DNA from: Paenibacillus terricola | GTDB lineage: Bacteria > Bacillota > Bacilli > Paenibacillales > Paenibacillaceae | DNA length: 64,000 nucleotides | Direction: 5' to 3' | Assembly: GCF_014779765.1 (NCBI RefSeq) | Contig: NZ_JACXZA010000001.1 | Span: forward strand, 1-64,000 | Part shown: positions 34,439 through 43,445 of the stretch, piece after piece | Position numbering within the stretch: the first letter of the stretch is position 1 | Layout of the letters: each line of letters begins with the position of its first letter | Translations under genes and position numbers: made by a program | The notes under the pieces: generated by a model | The model's database searches: none | What the model saw: only the letters and a program-made list of their open reading frames with translations | What the model was told of the DNA's origin: nothing

Positions 34439-35956
34439 ATGACAATCGATTATCGCAATGAAAAGTATCGCCCGCAATTCCATTTCACTCCTCCTGCCAA
34501 TTGGATGAACGACCCGAACGGCATGGTTTATTTTGAAGGCGAGTATCATCTGTTTTATCAGCATCATCCGCATGGGACGACTTGGGGACCTATGCATTGG
34601 GGACATGCTGTTAGTACTGATCTTATTCATTGGGAGCATCTTCCTATTGCCATGAAGCCTGACAATAACGGTGCGATCTTCTCCGGAAGCATCGTCGTGG
34701 ATTGGACAAACAGCAGTGGTTTATTCTCCGAAGAACCTGGATTGGTTGCAATCTTTACGCAAGCGGATCAGTACCCGGACTCTGACCGTCCGAGACAGCG
34801 GCAAAGCATTGCATACAGCTCGGATAGAGGTAGAACATGGTCGATGTATGAGAACAATCCCGTTTTGAGCAATGAAGAAATCACCGATTTTCGAGACCCC
34901 AAAGTATTCTGGCACGAGCAGAGCTCGCACTGGGTAATGGTGATAGCTGCCGGTGATCGGGTGCAAATCTATGTATCGCAGGACTTGAAGAGTTGGACTT
35001 GCGCAAGCGAATTCGGTGCCAAGGAAGGCTCGCATGACGGCGTCTGGGAGTGTCCGGATTTAATTGAATTGCCTATAGAAGGCCAAGAGGAAACGCGCAA
35101 GTGGGTCATGATTGTAAGCATCGGGGATGATCCTAATCTGGCAGAAGGATCAAGAACGCAATATTTTGTTGGACAATTCGATGGCAAATCGTTCACGAAC
35201 GAAGCATCATCAGATACGGTACTGTGGCTGGACTACGGCAGGGATAATTATGCTGGCGTAACTTGGTCGGATATACAAGGGCCGAATAATGAGAAGTACT
35301 TCATTGGTTGGATGAGTAATTGGAAATACGCCAATCAAACGCCGACGTCTACATGGAGAAGCGCCATGACGCTTCCTCGCCAATTGCTGCTTCGAGATAC
35401 GAGCGCTGGCGTTCGACTGGTTCAGCATCCGGTTAAGGAACTGCTCGAACTAAGAAGGAACGACGAAAGCTTGCGTTGGGAAGGTCAAACTATACATCCT
35501 GGGTACAATCTCCTCGAGAACGTAAAAGCGGATATCTACGAAATCATAGCTGAGTTTGATCCAGGTACCGCAGAAGAGTTCGGATTTAAACTTCGCCTCT
35601 CGGATAACGAGGAGACTATCGTCGGGTATAGAGCTGCCGATCGGTTGTTGTTTGTTGATCGCTGCCATTCTGGAGAGGCAGCGTTCCATGATGCCTTCCC
35701 TTGCAGCCATGAGGTTCCAGTAGAACTTAAAGAGGGTCGAATGAAGATTCAGATTTTCGTGGACCAATCCTCTATCGAGATATTTGTGAATGATGGAGAA
35801 ACGGTCATCAGCGATCAAATATTCCCAGATACCGCGAGTACAGGGCTAGAGCTGTATGTGCAAGGAGGAGAATCAAACGTACTTTCTTTAGCCCTTCATC
35901 CGCTCAAATCTATCTATGCCGATGCTGAAGAAATGACGATTAAGGAGGTCATGTAA
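34439..35956 (+). CDS. Intracellular GH32 beta-fructosidase (sucrose/fructo-oligosaccharide hydrolase)
   Basis: A 505-residue cytosolic glycoside hydrolase of family 32 without signal peptide. The five-bladed propeller carries the nucleophile motif WMNDPNG (Asp25), the transition-state stabiliser FRDPK (Asp153) and the acid/base ECPDL (Glu204). A C-terminal beta-sandwich follows, with the IEIFVNDGE motif. Since import is by an ABC system, the substrate is probably unphosphorylated sucrose or fructo-oligosaccharide rather than sucrose 6-phosphate. The last base overlaps the fructokinase start, so translation is coupled. Confidence 0.93.
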   Translation: MTIDYRNEKYRPQFHFTPPANWMNDPNGMVYFEGEYHLFYQHHPHGTTWGPMHWGHAVSTDLIHWEHLPIAMKPDNNGAIFSGSIVVDWTNSSGLFSEEPGLVAIFTQADQYPDSDRPRQRQSIAYSSDRGRTWSMYENNPVLSNEEITDFRDPKVFWHEQSSHWVMVIAAGDRVQIYVSQDLKSWTCASEFGAKEGSHDGVWECPDLIELPIEGQEETRKWVMIVSIGDDPNLAEGSRTQYFVGQFDGKSFTNEASSDTVLWLDYGRDNYAGVTWSDIQGPNNEKYFIGWMSNWKYANQTPTSTWRSAMTLPRQLLLRDTSAGVRLVQHPVKELLELRRNDESLRWEGQTIHPGYNLLENVKADIYEIIAEFDPGTAEEFGFKLRLSDNEETIVGYRAADRLLFVDRCHSGEAAFHDAFPCSHEVPVELKEGRMKIQIFVDQSSIEIFVNDGETVISDQIFPDTASTGLELYVQGGESNVLSLALHPLKSIYADAEEMTIKEVM

Positions 35957-36828
35957 TGCTGATTGGGGCAATAGAGGGCGGCGGAACGAAGTTTATTTGT
36001 GGGATTGGGACGACGGAAGGAGAAGTTCTCGAACGCATTTCGATCCCTACGACAACACCGGAAGAAACGCTTGATCAGGCTATGAGCTTCTTCGCCAATA
36101 AAGGTGTATCAGCATTAGGCATTGGCACATTTGGCCCCATCGATGTTAACCCGAACAGTTCTACATACGGATCCGTTCTGGGAACGCCGAAGCCGCATTG
36201 GAGCGGATATCGGATTCTGGAACATGTCAGAAGCCATCTGGATGTTCCGGTTGTTTTCGATACGGATGTTAACGCAGCAGCCCTGGGCGAATCGTTATGG
36301 GGCGCTGCAGCCGGATTGAACAGCTGCATCTACATGACAGTTGGCACGGGAATCGGCGTCGGCGCGATTGTGGAAGGAAAGCTTATCCACGGAATGACGC
36401 ACCCGGAGATGGGACATATTGCCGTGCGCAGGCATCTACATGATTCCTATCAAGGGAATTGCCCTTACCACGGTGATTGTCTTGAAGGAATGGCTTCCGG
36501 ACCAGCGGTTGAGGGTAGATGGGGGACTAAGGCCATCGAACTGAATGATGCTCATGCCGCATGGGACTATGAAAGCTATTATATCGGCCAAGCACTGTCG
36601 AACTTCATCCTTGTCCTATCGCCTGAGCGAATTATTCTAGGAGGAGGCATTATGAGCCAAGCCCACTTGTTCCCACGCATCAGAGAGCAAGTGAAAATGC
36701 AACTGAGTGGGTACGTTCAGCATCCGAACCTCAGCGAGAATATCGATAATTACATTGTACCGCCCGCACTTGGTCACAATGCCGGGTTGATCGGCGCATT
36801 GGCTCTGGCCAAGCAAGCTATTCGCTAA
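35956..36828 (+). CDS. ROK-family fructokinase
   Basis: A 290-residue sugar kinase of the ROK family. It has phosphate-binding loop GAIEGGGTKF, catalytic Asp in FDTDVNAAALGE, MTVGTGIGVG, and the zinc-binding HPEMGH and CPYHGDCLEG motifs characteristic of ScrK/GmuE-type fructokinases. It should convert fructose released by the upstream GH32 enzyme to fructose 6-phosphate. Its start overlaps the GH32 stop by one base. A truncated relative lies at 28986-29264. Confidence 0.93.
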   Translation: MLIGAIEGGGTKFICGIGTTEGEVLERISIPTTTPEETLDQAMSFFANKGVSALGIGTFGPIDVNPNSSTYGSVLGTPKPHWSGYRILEHVRSHLDVPVVFDTDVNAAALGESLWGAAAGLNSCIYMTVGTGIGVGAIVEGKLIHGMTHPEMGHIAVRRHLHDSYQGNCPYHGDCLEGMASGPAVEGRWGTKAIELNDAHAAWDYESYYIGQALSNFILVLSPERIILGGGIMSQAHLFPRIREQVKMQLSGYVQHPNLSENIDNYIVPPALGHNAGLIGALALAKQAIR

Positions 36829-36834
36829 GCTATA

Positions 36835-36873
36835 CCCCTTTCCTCTATAGATCCATTGAGGATAGGGGATTTT
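36835..36873 (+). terminator. Terminator of the importer-GH32-fructokinase operon
   Basis: CCCCT/AGGGG and CCTC/GAGG arms (36835-36845 with 36858-36868, an internal mismatch) are followed by ATTTTC. Confidence 0.6.
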
Positions 36874-36884
36874 CAAAGAAGAAA

Positions 36885-36912
36885 TTGAAAGCGCTATTAC
36901 TGGGAATATGAT
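36885..36912 (+). promoter_or_regulatory. Promoter with overlapping cre-like site for the giant fructanase
   Basis: TTGAAA (36885-36890), a 16-base spacer and TATGAT (36907-36912) form a sigma-A promoter. TGAAAGCGCTATTA (36886-36899) lies on its -35 and matches the CcpA cre consensus except near the last two bases. Glucose repression of the secreted fructanase is therefore plausible. Confidence 0.6.
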
Positions 36913-36997
36913 AAATGGATCTGCTATTCATTGTGAAGCAAACGTATCTGTAAAGCTATTACATAGAATGCATAACTAATGCGGAGGTAGTGAAGTC

Positions 36998-39900
36998 ATG
37001 TTAAAAAAGTCAATTCGATCATGCATCGTCGTTACCGTGATCGTTTCGCTTATCCTCTCCACAGGATATATGAGCAGCAATGGAAGAGCGTATGCTGCGG
37101 ATGACGCCCCAGCGGTTTATGCCAATACAATCGAAAACCCAGGCTTTGAAACTGGAGATATGACGGGCTGGACGGTCATTAATGGAAGCGCTTTCTCGTC
37201 AGATAGCGTTTCTAGCGATACGATGTATTGGGCTGAAGGGATTCCTTATCAGCAAGAGGGACTCTATCATATGAATGGATGGAAACATGAAGAAACGGCA
37301 ACCGGAAGGGTGCGGTCATCTACCTTTACGCTGGGTGGGTCCGGATGGATTACTTTCATGCTTGGCGGCGGGAGACATACCGATCAGGAATATATCGAGA
37401 TCCACAATGCGGATACGGGCGAAGTGATTGCTCGATACGGGAATACGGAGTGGAGCGATGCGAATTTCCCCAAAGTCGAGTTAGGTCTGCGTTTAGCGAA
37501 CTTGGTGAAATACAAGGCAGACCTGAGCCGATATCTCGGGCAGAATCTGTATATCGATATTGTAGATAATGGCACCTCCGATTGGGGCCTGCTGTTCGCC
37601 GATTCCTTCGATACTTATTACGAGACCAAACCTAGTGAAGGAATTAGAGCGGATAATCTATACGACCCAGGTGTGAAAGAAATTGAAAATCCAGGATTTG
37701 AAACAGGAGATATGTCGGGCTGGACTGTAGTGGAAGGAATGGCTTTCGGCCCGAACAGTGTATCCGATGAGACTTCCTATTGGAATGAACAGATTCCATA
37801 TAACCAAGAAGGCCAGTACCACTTAAACGGGTGGAAATATGACGAGGCCAATACGGGTATATTGCGTTCAACCACATTTAAGCTAAGCGGCACTGGCTGG
37901 ATCACGTTCAGAATGGGCGGTGGCAAGAATACGGATCTGGTTCATATCGACGTCTATGATGCTAATAACAATGAGTTAGTGGCACGTTACGGAAACACGG
38001 AATTCGCCGATATTAACTTTCCGAATGTAGATCAAGGTCTCCGATTAGCCAATATGGTTCAATATAGAGCGGATTTGCGCGCTTTTGTTGGCGAGAATCT
38101 CTACTTCGAGATCGTAGACAATGCAACAAGTGACTGGGGAGTCGTCTTCGCCGATGACTTCAAGACGTATCTCACAAGCACGCCTACAGATGGTGTGGCT
38201 GCTATAAACCTATATCATCCTGTACGTTACGAGCCACTCAACCCTGGATTTGAATCGGGCAGCTTGTTTGGCTGGATGGTTGTTGCTGGCAACGCCTTCG
38301 GACCAGGCAGCGTGTCGGGCGATACGACATGGTGGAGCGAGAACATTCCTTATAATCAGGAAGGCGATTATCATCTGAACGGCTGGATGTATGACGAGAA
38401 AAAGACAGGTATTCTGCGTTCGTCCACTTTCACGCTTGGCGGTACGGGCTGGATTACGTTTAAGCTTGGCGGCGGTAAACGAACGGATCTCGTCCATGTT
38501 GATGTATATAATGCGGACACGGACGAATTAATTGCACGTTATGGCAATACGGAGTTCAAGGATACGAACTTCCCTAACATTGATCAAGGGATGCGGCTTG
38601 CGAACATGGTGCAATACAAGGCGGATCTGTCCAAGCATTTGGATGAGAACCTGTACCTTGAGATTGTAGACAATGCGGATTCGGATTGGGGACAAATATT
38701 TGCTGATGCCTTCTTCACCTATCAGACGGAAGTGCCGACGGATGGCGTACTGGCAACCAATTTGTACTCCACAACACCTGAGGACATACAGAACCCAGGG
38801 TTTGAGACCGGTGATTTAAGCGGTTGGACCAGCGAAGGCGATGCCTTTGCAAACGCGGTTACAAGTGAGACTAGCTTCGGCCGCGATCAAACGCCTTACG
38901 GACAGGAAGGTACTTATCATGCAGTAGGGGCTGATGCTGGGACTGGTACGTTAACCTCCAGTACGTTCAAATTAGGCGGCAATGGATTCATTAGCTTCCT
39001 GATCGGTGGAGGAAATGATACGGACAACCTCTATGTCGCTCTAGTACGGGCTTCTGATCATACCGTGCTGATGAAATCCACTGGAGCGCAGTCGGATGCG
39101 TATCAACGAATCAATTGGGATGCAACGCCATATCTCGGTCAAGATTTATATATTCATGTAGTAGATCAGACTGCTTCCGGCCACATCAATGTCGACGATT
39201 TTCAGGTGAAAGGGTCGGGTTTAATCGGCAGCTGGCGCTTCAATGAGGGGCAAGGAACGAAGGCGAAGGACGAGGTTCGAAGCCGCAATGATGCCGTTCA
39301 TTATGTATTCAACGATGCCAAATACAAGCCGAACAGCGAACCGCTGTGGAGAGATGGGGTCTCCGGTAAAGGGCTTCTCTTTGACGGATACTCTACATGG
39401 ATTGCGAGACCGGCCAATGAAATTGCCAAGCCAGCTGATGAGATCACGATTGAAGCATGGGTTGCTCCAAGATCTTACGAGTGGGGCGATCAAGGCAAGC
39501 TCTCCGCAATCGTAAACCAATATGACGATGCGAATCGAACGGGTTACATCCTGGGGATGGGCCGCCATGGCAAGTGGTCATTCCAGGTCGGAATTAATGG
39601 GAAGTGGGTAGAAGCATGGGCAGCGGATGACAAGCCGCTTAACAAGTCGGAGTGGTCACACATTGCTGCGACATACAGTAAGACCGATGGGAAATTGAAG
39701 TTGTATCTGAACGGCGAGCTGGTTGGTACAGCAACCTCCGAGAAGAAGCTTGCCATTACGCCGGCGAACACTGATTTTATGATTGGCAAAAACAATTCCG
39801 GCGCTGTGATTAACGGCGTGTTCACTGCCAATATGTTCAATGGCTTGATCGATGAAGTGAACGTGTTTAACCAAGCGCTGACTCAAGATCAGATCCGCAG

Positions 39901-42900
39901 TGACTACAATACAGTCACTGCTACCTTCAATGGGGGGATTGTGCCTACTCCTTCATTGGATTTCGACCGCACCGATTATGACGGGGATCGCTATCGCCCG
40001 CAATATCACTTAATTGCGCCCGGTCATTGGATGAATGAGCCGCATGCGCCGCTTTACTTCGACGGGAAGTATCACATCTTCTATCAATTTAACCCGCAAG
40101 GGCCTTACTGGCATCAAATCCATTGGGGACATGCTGTCAGCGATGATATGGTCCATTGGAAGGACATGCCTGTCGCTCTGTCGCCGGATGGTGGATCAGA
40201 AACGCCGGATGGCGTGTGGTCGGGCAGTGCCGTTGTCGATGACAATGGTAATCCTGCATTATTCTTCACAGCTGGGGATGACAAGGCTAGTCCTAACCAA
40301 GCAACGGGACTGGCGAGAAGCACATTCAAGGACGACGGAGATGTCGATCTGAAGAACTGGGTTTATAACGGCACGCCGGTAACCGTCCAAGCTCCCAATT
40401 TGCAGGCAGAAGAAGGCGAAGTATGGTACGGCAACTTCCGAGATCCGTATGTTTGGAAGGATGGAGACACCTGGTATCAGCTCGTAGGTTCGGGAATTAA
40501 GGACGTTGGCGGAACGGCCTTGCTGTATACGTCCGATGATATGGTTCATTGGACGTATCAACATCCATTCTTCGTTGGCGATTACGAGAAGTACCACAAG
40601 ACGGGTCAAGTCTGGGAGCTTCCAGTACTGCTTCCATTAGGTGAGGACAGCAATGGAACTATGAAGTATGCATTCTTCATCAATCCTTGGTTCGATCACT
40701 ATGACCAAGACAACGTGAAATATGTCTATCATTGGATCGGTACTTGGGATAAGGTAAATAACAAATTTGTACCGGATCACGAGGATCCCCGGATGTTCGA
40801 TTTTGGGGAGCACTTCACGGGACCAAGCGGAATGATAGATGGTCAAGGACGTTCGATTTTGTACAGCATCACGCAAGATCGTCGCACGGAACAGCAGCAT
40901 AATGATGCAGGCTGGGCACATAATGGTGGATTGCCGCTCGTATTGTCGCTGCGCAGCGATGATACGCTTGGTGTAGAGCCGATTCCGGAACTGCAGTCGC
41001 TCCGTGGTAAGAAGCTGGTTGATCTGTCTCAGAAGACAGTGGGAGAGGCGAATAGCGCACTCGCTCAAGTACAAGGCGATATGCTGGAGGTTGTCTTGGA
41101 AGCCCATATCGGCACGGCGAAGAAGGTCGGTATCTCGTTGCGAAAGACAGCGGATGGCGCTGAGGAAACGAAGCTGATCTATGATGCAGAAAACCAGCTG
41201 CTCAGCATAGACCGATGGAAATCGTCATTGGATCCAGATGTTCAGAAGGGTATCCAGAACGGCAAAATGGAACTTGACGGCGATCTGTTGAAACTCCATA
41301 TCTATCTTGACCGCTCCATGATTGAGGCTTATGCCAATGGGAAGAACAGCATCACGTCCAGGGTATACCCGACGCGTGGGGATGCGCTTGGCCTAAGCTT
41401 ATGGAGCGAAGGCGGAGCTGCTTCCGTTCAGAAGTTGCAAGTTTGGGAGATGAACTCCGCTTATGGCAGCACGGTGCCGGCAAGCTGGCCAGATCCGCAG
41501 GCACAAACGACAGCAGTCGGTGAACTGCCTAATGCAGATTTCGAGAAAGGCGATTTGTCTGGATGGACGGCCGAAGGCAACGCGTTCACGGATAAGAATG
41601 TGACGAAGGTTAACGATTGGGGATGGGGAGGTCCATTCAATCAAGCTTGGGTTGCGAAAGATCCGGAACGTTATCATTTGTGGGGCATTAATCCGGAATT
41701 CGGAGATTCGGCGACAGGGTCGTTGACTTCCCAAACGTTCACATTAGGCGGAGACGGAAAGATCAGCCTCCTGGTTGGCGGAGGACAGGATCTCGATCAT
41801 CTCTACATTGCGCTAGTACGTGCTTCTGACAAACAAATACTGATGAAAGATACCGGCAATAACAATGAAGCATACCGACGTGTAACGTGGGACGCATCAG
41901 CTTACAAGGGCGAAGCGTTGTATATTCAAGTTGTCGATCAAGCGACTGGAGGCTGGGGACATATCAATATCGACAATTTGAACGTACCGGTGTCGATTAT
42001 TAACGGCAGTGTTGGTGGGGGTGGAATTATTAGCTCTCAGCCAGAAGCGGGACAACAACCAGGGTTATACCCAGTCACTGCAGATGATCTCAAAGTTAGT
42101 AGTGCGAATGGGCAGACTGCGGCTTCATTGATCGTTGATAGCCAGAAGCTTCGAGATGTACTCAATGGGATCAAGGATAGCAATGTTTCTACCATTTTGT
42201 TTGATGTACCAATAAAACAAGGATCCGCGTTGGACGTTTCCTTGCCGTTGGCGGTACTGCAAGAAGCGATTGAGCATTCTCCGAATCTGATCGTCACAGT
42301 AAAGAGTGGGAACGTAACTTATGATCTCCCGTTGGCGTTGTTGCATGATGGGATCCAGAGCAATGTTGCAAGTAACCTCCATGTGGTGATTGAACCACAA
42401 TCAGGAGAGGCTCTCACCAAGATCCAACAAGCGACTGACTCGTCTGGCTTGAAGATGGTATCAGGAGCATTTGGTTTCGCAGTGCTCTTAGAGGCAAATG
42501 GGACATTATCAGAGACGAAGAACTTCGGTAAGCTGTACATTTCACGCTCGATTACGGTTGATGGCGTATTGGATCCTAATACAACTACAGCGATAATGAT
42601 TGACCCGAGCACGGGTAAGACCACCTTCGTCCCAGCAACGTTTGACGTTAAGGATGGCAAGACGGTTGTTACGATTAAAAGCAATAAGAACGGCATTTAT
42701 ACGATAGTCCAATTCATCAAGACGTTTACGGACATTCGCAATCATTGGGCGAAACATGAAATTGAACTGCTGACATCCAAGCTAATTGTTAATGGGACAA
42801 GCGCATCGGTATTTGCTCCGAACGCAACCCTGACACGGGCAGAATTCGTGGTAATTGTTGCACGTGCACTAGGTTTATCCGATCAGGCTGGTAATTCATC

Positions 42901-43288
42901 CAAGCTTAACGATGTTACCTTGGGCAGTTGGTATTCAGATGCTGTTGGAGGAGCGGTTCATGCAGGCATTATTACGGGTTATCAGGACGGCAGCTTTAGG
43001 CCGCAGCAGCATGTCACCCGTGAAGAAATGGCTGTTATGCTCTCTCGTGCTGCGGCGTATATCGGTGCTGCGCTTGGTTCCGGCACGATTGTCGATTCGT
43101 TATTGGCTCAATATTCGGATGGTTCGAAAGTAAGTGAATGGGCTCAATCAGCTGTATCTGAGCTAATTGCTTCAGAACTATTGAAAGGCAACCAAGATGG
43201 ATTGCTGAATCCTAAAGCTAATCTTACAAGAGCGGAAATGGCTGTAGTGATGAAACGCTTCCTCGTACAAGTCGGCTTCATTAGCTAA
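36998..43288 (+). CDS. Giant SLH-anchored GH32 fructanase with tandem carbohydrate-binding repeats
   Basis: A 2096-residue secreted enzyme. Signal peptide about 1-33. Three consecutive 184-residue units start at Asn47, Asn231 and Asn415 (each NPGFE.G...GW), and a shorter fourth starts at 599. They look like galactose-binding-type CBMs. A LamG/concanavalin-like domain spans about 741-970. The GH32 domain starts near 985 with WMNEPHAP (Glu1014 where Asp is expected), FRDPY (Asp1149) and WELPV (Glu1207). A fifth unit begins at 1512, a beta-rich region follows, and three SLH domains occupy about 1909-2094 (TFTDIRNHWAKHEIE, YQDGSFRPQQHVTREEMA, NQDGLLNPKANLTRAEMA). SLH domains bind the pyruvylated wall polymer. 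The likely substrate is levan or inulin. GGAGGT precedes the ATG. Confidence 0.92.
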   Translation: MLKKSIRSCIVVTVIVSLILSTGYMSSNGRAYAADDAPAVYANTIENPGFETGDMTGWTVINGSAFSSDSVSSDTMYWAEGIPYQQEGLYHMNGWKHEETATGRVRSSTFTLGGSGWITFMLGGGRHTDQEYIEIHNADTGEVIARYGNTEWSDANFPKVELGLRLANLVKYKADLSRYLGQNLYIDIVDNGTSDWGLLFADSFDTYYETKPSEGIRADNLYDPGVKEIENPGFETGDMSGWTVVEGMAFGPNSVSDETSYWNEQIPYNQEGQYHLNGWKYDEANTGILRSTTFKLSGTGWITFRMGGGKNTDLVHIDVYDANNNELVARYGNTEFADINFPNVDQGLRLANMVQYRADLRAFVGENLYFEIVDNATSDWGVVFADDFKTYLTSTPTDGVAAINLYHPVRYEPLNPGFESGSLFGWMVVAGNAFGPGSVSGDTTWWSENIPYNQEGDYHLNGWMYDEKKTGILRSSTFTLGGTGWITFKLGGGKRTDLVHVDVYNADTDELIARYGNTEFKDTNFPNIDQGMRLANMVQYKADLSKHLDENLYLEIVDNADSDWGQIFADAFFTYQTEVPTDGVLATNLYSTTPEDIQNPGFETGDLSGWTSEGDAFANAVTSETSFGRDQTPYGQEGTYHAVGADAGTGTLTSSTFKLGGNGFISFLIGGGNDTDNLYVALVRASDHTVLMKSTGAQSDAYQRINWDATPYLGQDLYIHVVDQTASGHINVDDFQVKGSGLIGSWRFNEGQGTKAKDEVRSRNDAVHYVFNDAKYKPNSEPLWRDGVSGKGLLFDGYSTWIARPANEIAKPADEITIEAWVAPRSYEWGDQGKLSAIVNQYDDANRTGYILGMGRHGKWSFQVGINGKWVEAWAADDKPLNKSEWSHIAATYSKTDGKLKLYLNGELVGTATSEKKLAITPANTDFMIGKNNSGAVINGVFTANMFNGLIDEVNVFNQALTQDQIRSDYNTVTATFNGGIVPTPSLDFDRTDYDGDRYRPQYHLIAPGHWMNEPHAPLYFDGKYHIFYQFNPQGPYWHQIHWGHAVSDDMVHWKDMPVALSPDGGSETPDGVWSGSAVVDDNGNPALFFTAGDDKASPNQATGLARSTFKDDGDVDLKNWVYNGTPVTVQAPNLQAEEGEVWYGNFRDPYVWKDGDTWYQLVGSGIKDVGGTALLYTSDDMVHWTYQHPFFVGDYEKYHKTGQVWELPVLLPLGEDSNGTMKYAFFINPWFDHYDQDNVKYVYHWIGTWDKVNNKFVPDHEDPRMFDFGEHFTGPSGMIDGQGRSILYSITQDRRTEQQHNDAGWAHNGGLPLVLSLRSDDTLGVEPIPELQSLRGKKLVDLSQKTVGEANSALAQVQGDMLEVVLEAHIGTAKKVGISLRKTADGAEETKLIYDAENQLLSIDRWKSSLDPDVQKGIQNGKMELDGDLLKLHIYLDRSMIEAYANGKNSITSRVYPTRGDALGLSLWSEGGAASVQKLQVWEMNSAYGSTVPASWPDPQAQTTAVGELPNADFEKGDLSGWTAEGNAFTDKNVTKVNDWGWGGPFNQAWVAKDPERYHLWGINPEFGDSATGSLTSQTFTLGGDGKISLLVGGGQDLDHLYIALVRASDKQILMKDTGNNNEAYRRVTWDASAYKGEALYIQVVDQATGGWGHINIDNLNVPVSIINGSVGGGGIISSQPEAGQQPGLYPVTADDLKVSSANGQTAASLIVDSQKLRDVLNGIKDSNVSTILFDVPIKQGSALDVSLPLAVLQEAIEHSPNLIVTVKSGNVTYDLPLALLHDGIQSNVASNLHVVIEPQSGEALTKIQQATDSSGLKMVSGAFGFAVLLEANGTLSETKNFGKLYISRSITVDGVLDPNTTTAIMIDPSTGKTTFVPATFDVKDGKTVVTIKSNKNGIYTIVQFIKTFTDIRNHWAKHEIELLTSKLIVNGTSASVFAPNATLTRAEFVVIVARALGLSDQAGNSSKLNDVTLGSWYSDAVGGAVHAGIITGYQDGSFRPQQHVTREEMAVMLSRAAAYIGAALGSGTIVDSLLAQYSDGSKVSEWAQSAVSELIASELLKGNQDGLLNPKANLTRAEMAVVMKRFLVQVGFIS
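37136..39210 (+). repeat. Four tandem CBM-like units, period 552 bases
   Basis: Units begin at 37136, 37688, 38240 and 38792, exactly 552 bases (184 codons) apart. The first three share the pattern NPGFE, YHxNGW, RSxTF, GWITF, LANxVxYxADL and DNxxSDWG. The fourth is shorter and closer in its second half to the units of the downstream enzyme (LYVALVRASD). They are protein-level repeats that have diverged at DNA level. Confidence 0.9.
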
Positions 43289-43310
43289 ACAATTACATCA
43301 TTAGAATTAG

Positions 43311-43371
43311 CACCCTTTAGTCCTTCGTTCACGCTTATTGAGCTAGTGTTCTGGTCTAAAGGGTGTTTTTC
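43311..43371 (+). terminator. Terminator between the two giant fructanase genes
   Basis: The 10-bp stem CACCCTTTAG/CTAAAGGGTG with a long 35-base loop is followed by TTTTTC, 22 bases past the stop. Confidence 0.75.
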
Positions 43372-43445
43372 TTCAACTAAGAGAGGTGCAGCAAGAACAA
43401 TAATGCGATAACGAAGTTTTCTAAATTGAAGGAGGGAATTTACAG

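Noticed and set aside
37136..39210. Regularly spaced repeats considered as a CRISPR array or a DNA satellite
   Set aside because: The 552-base period lies in an open reading frame and reflects duplicated protein domains; there are no short identical repeats with spacers.
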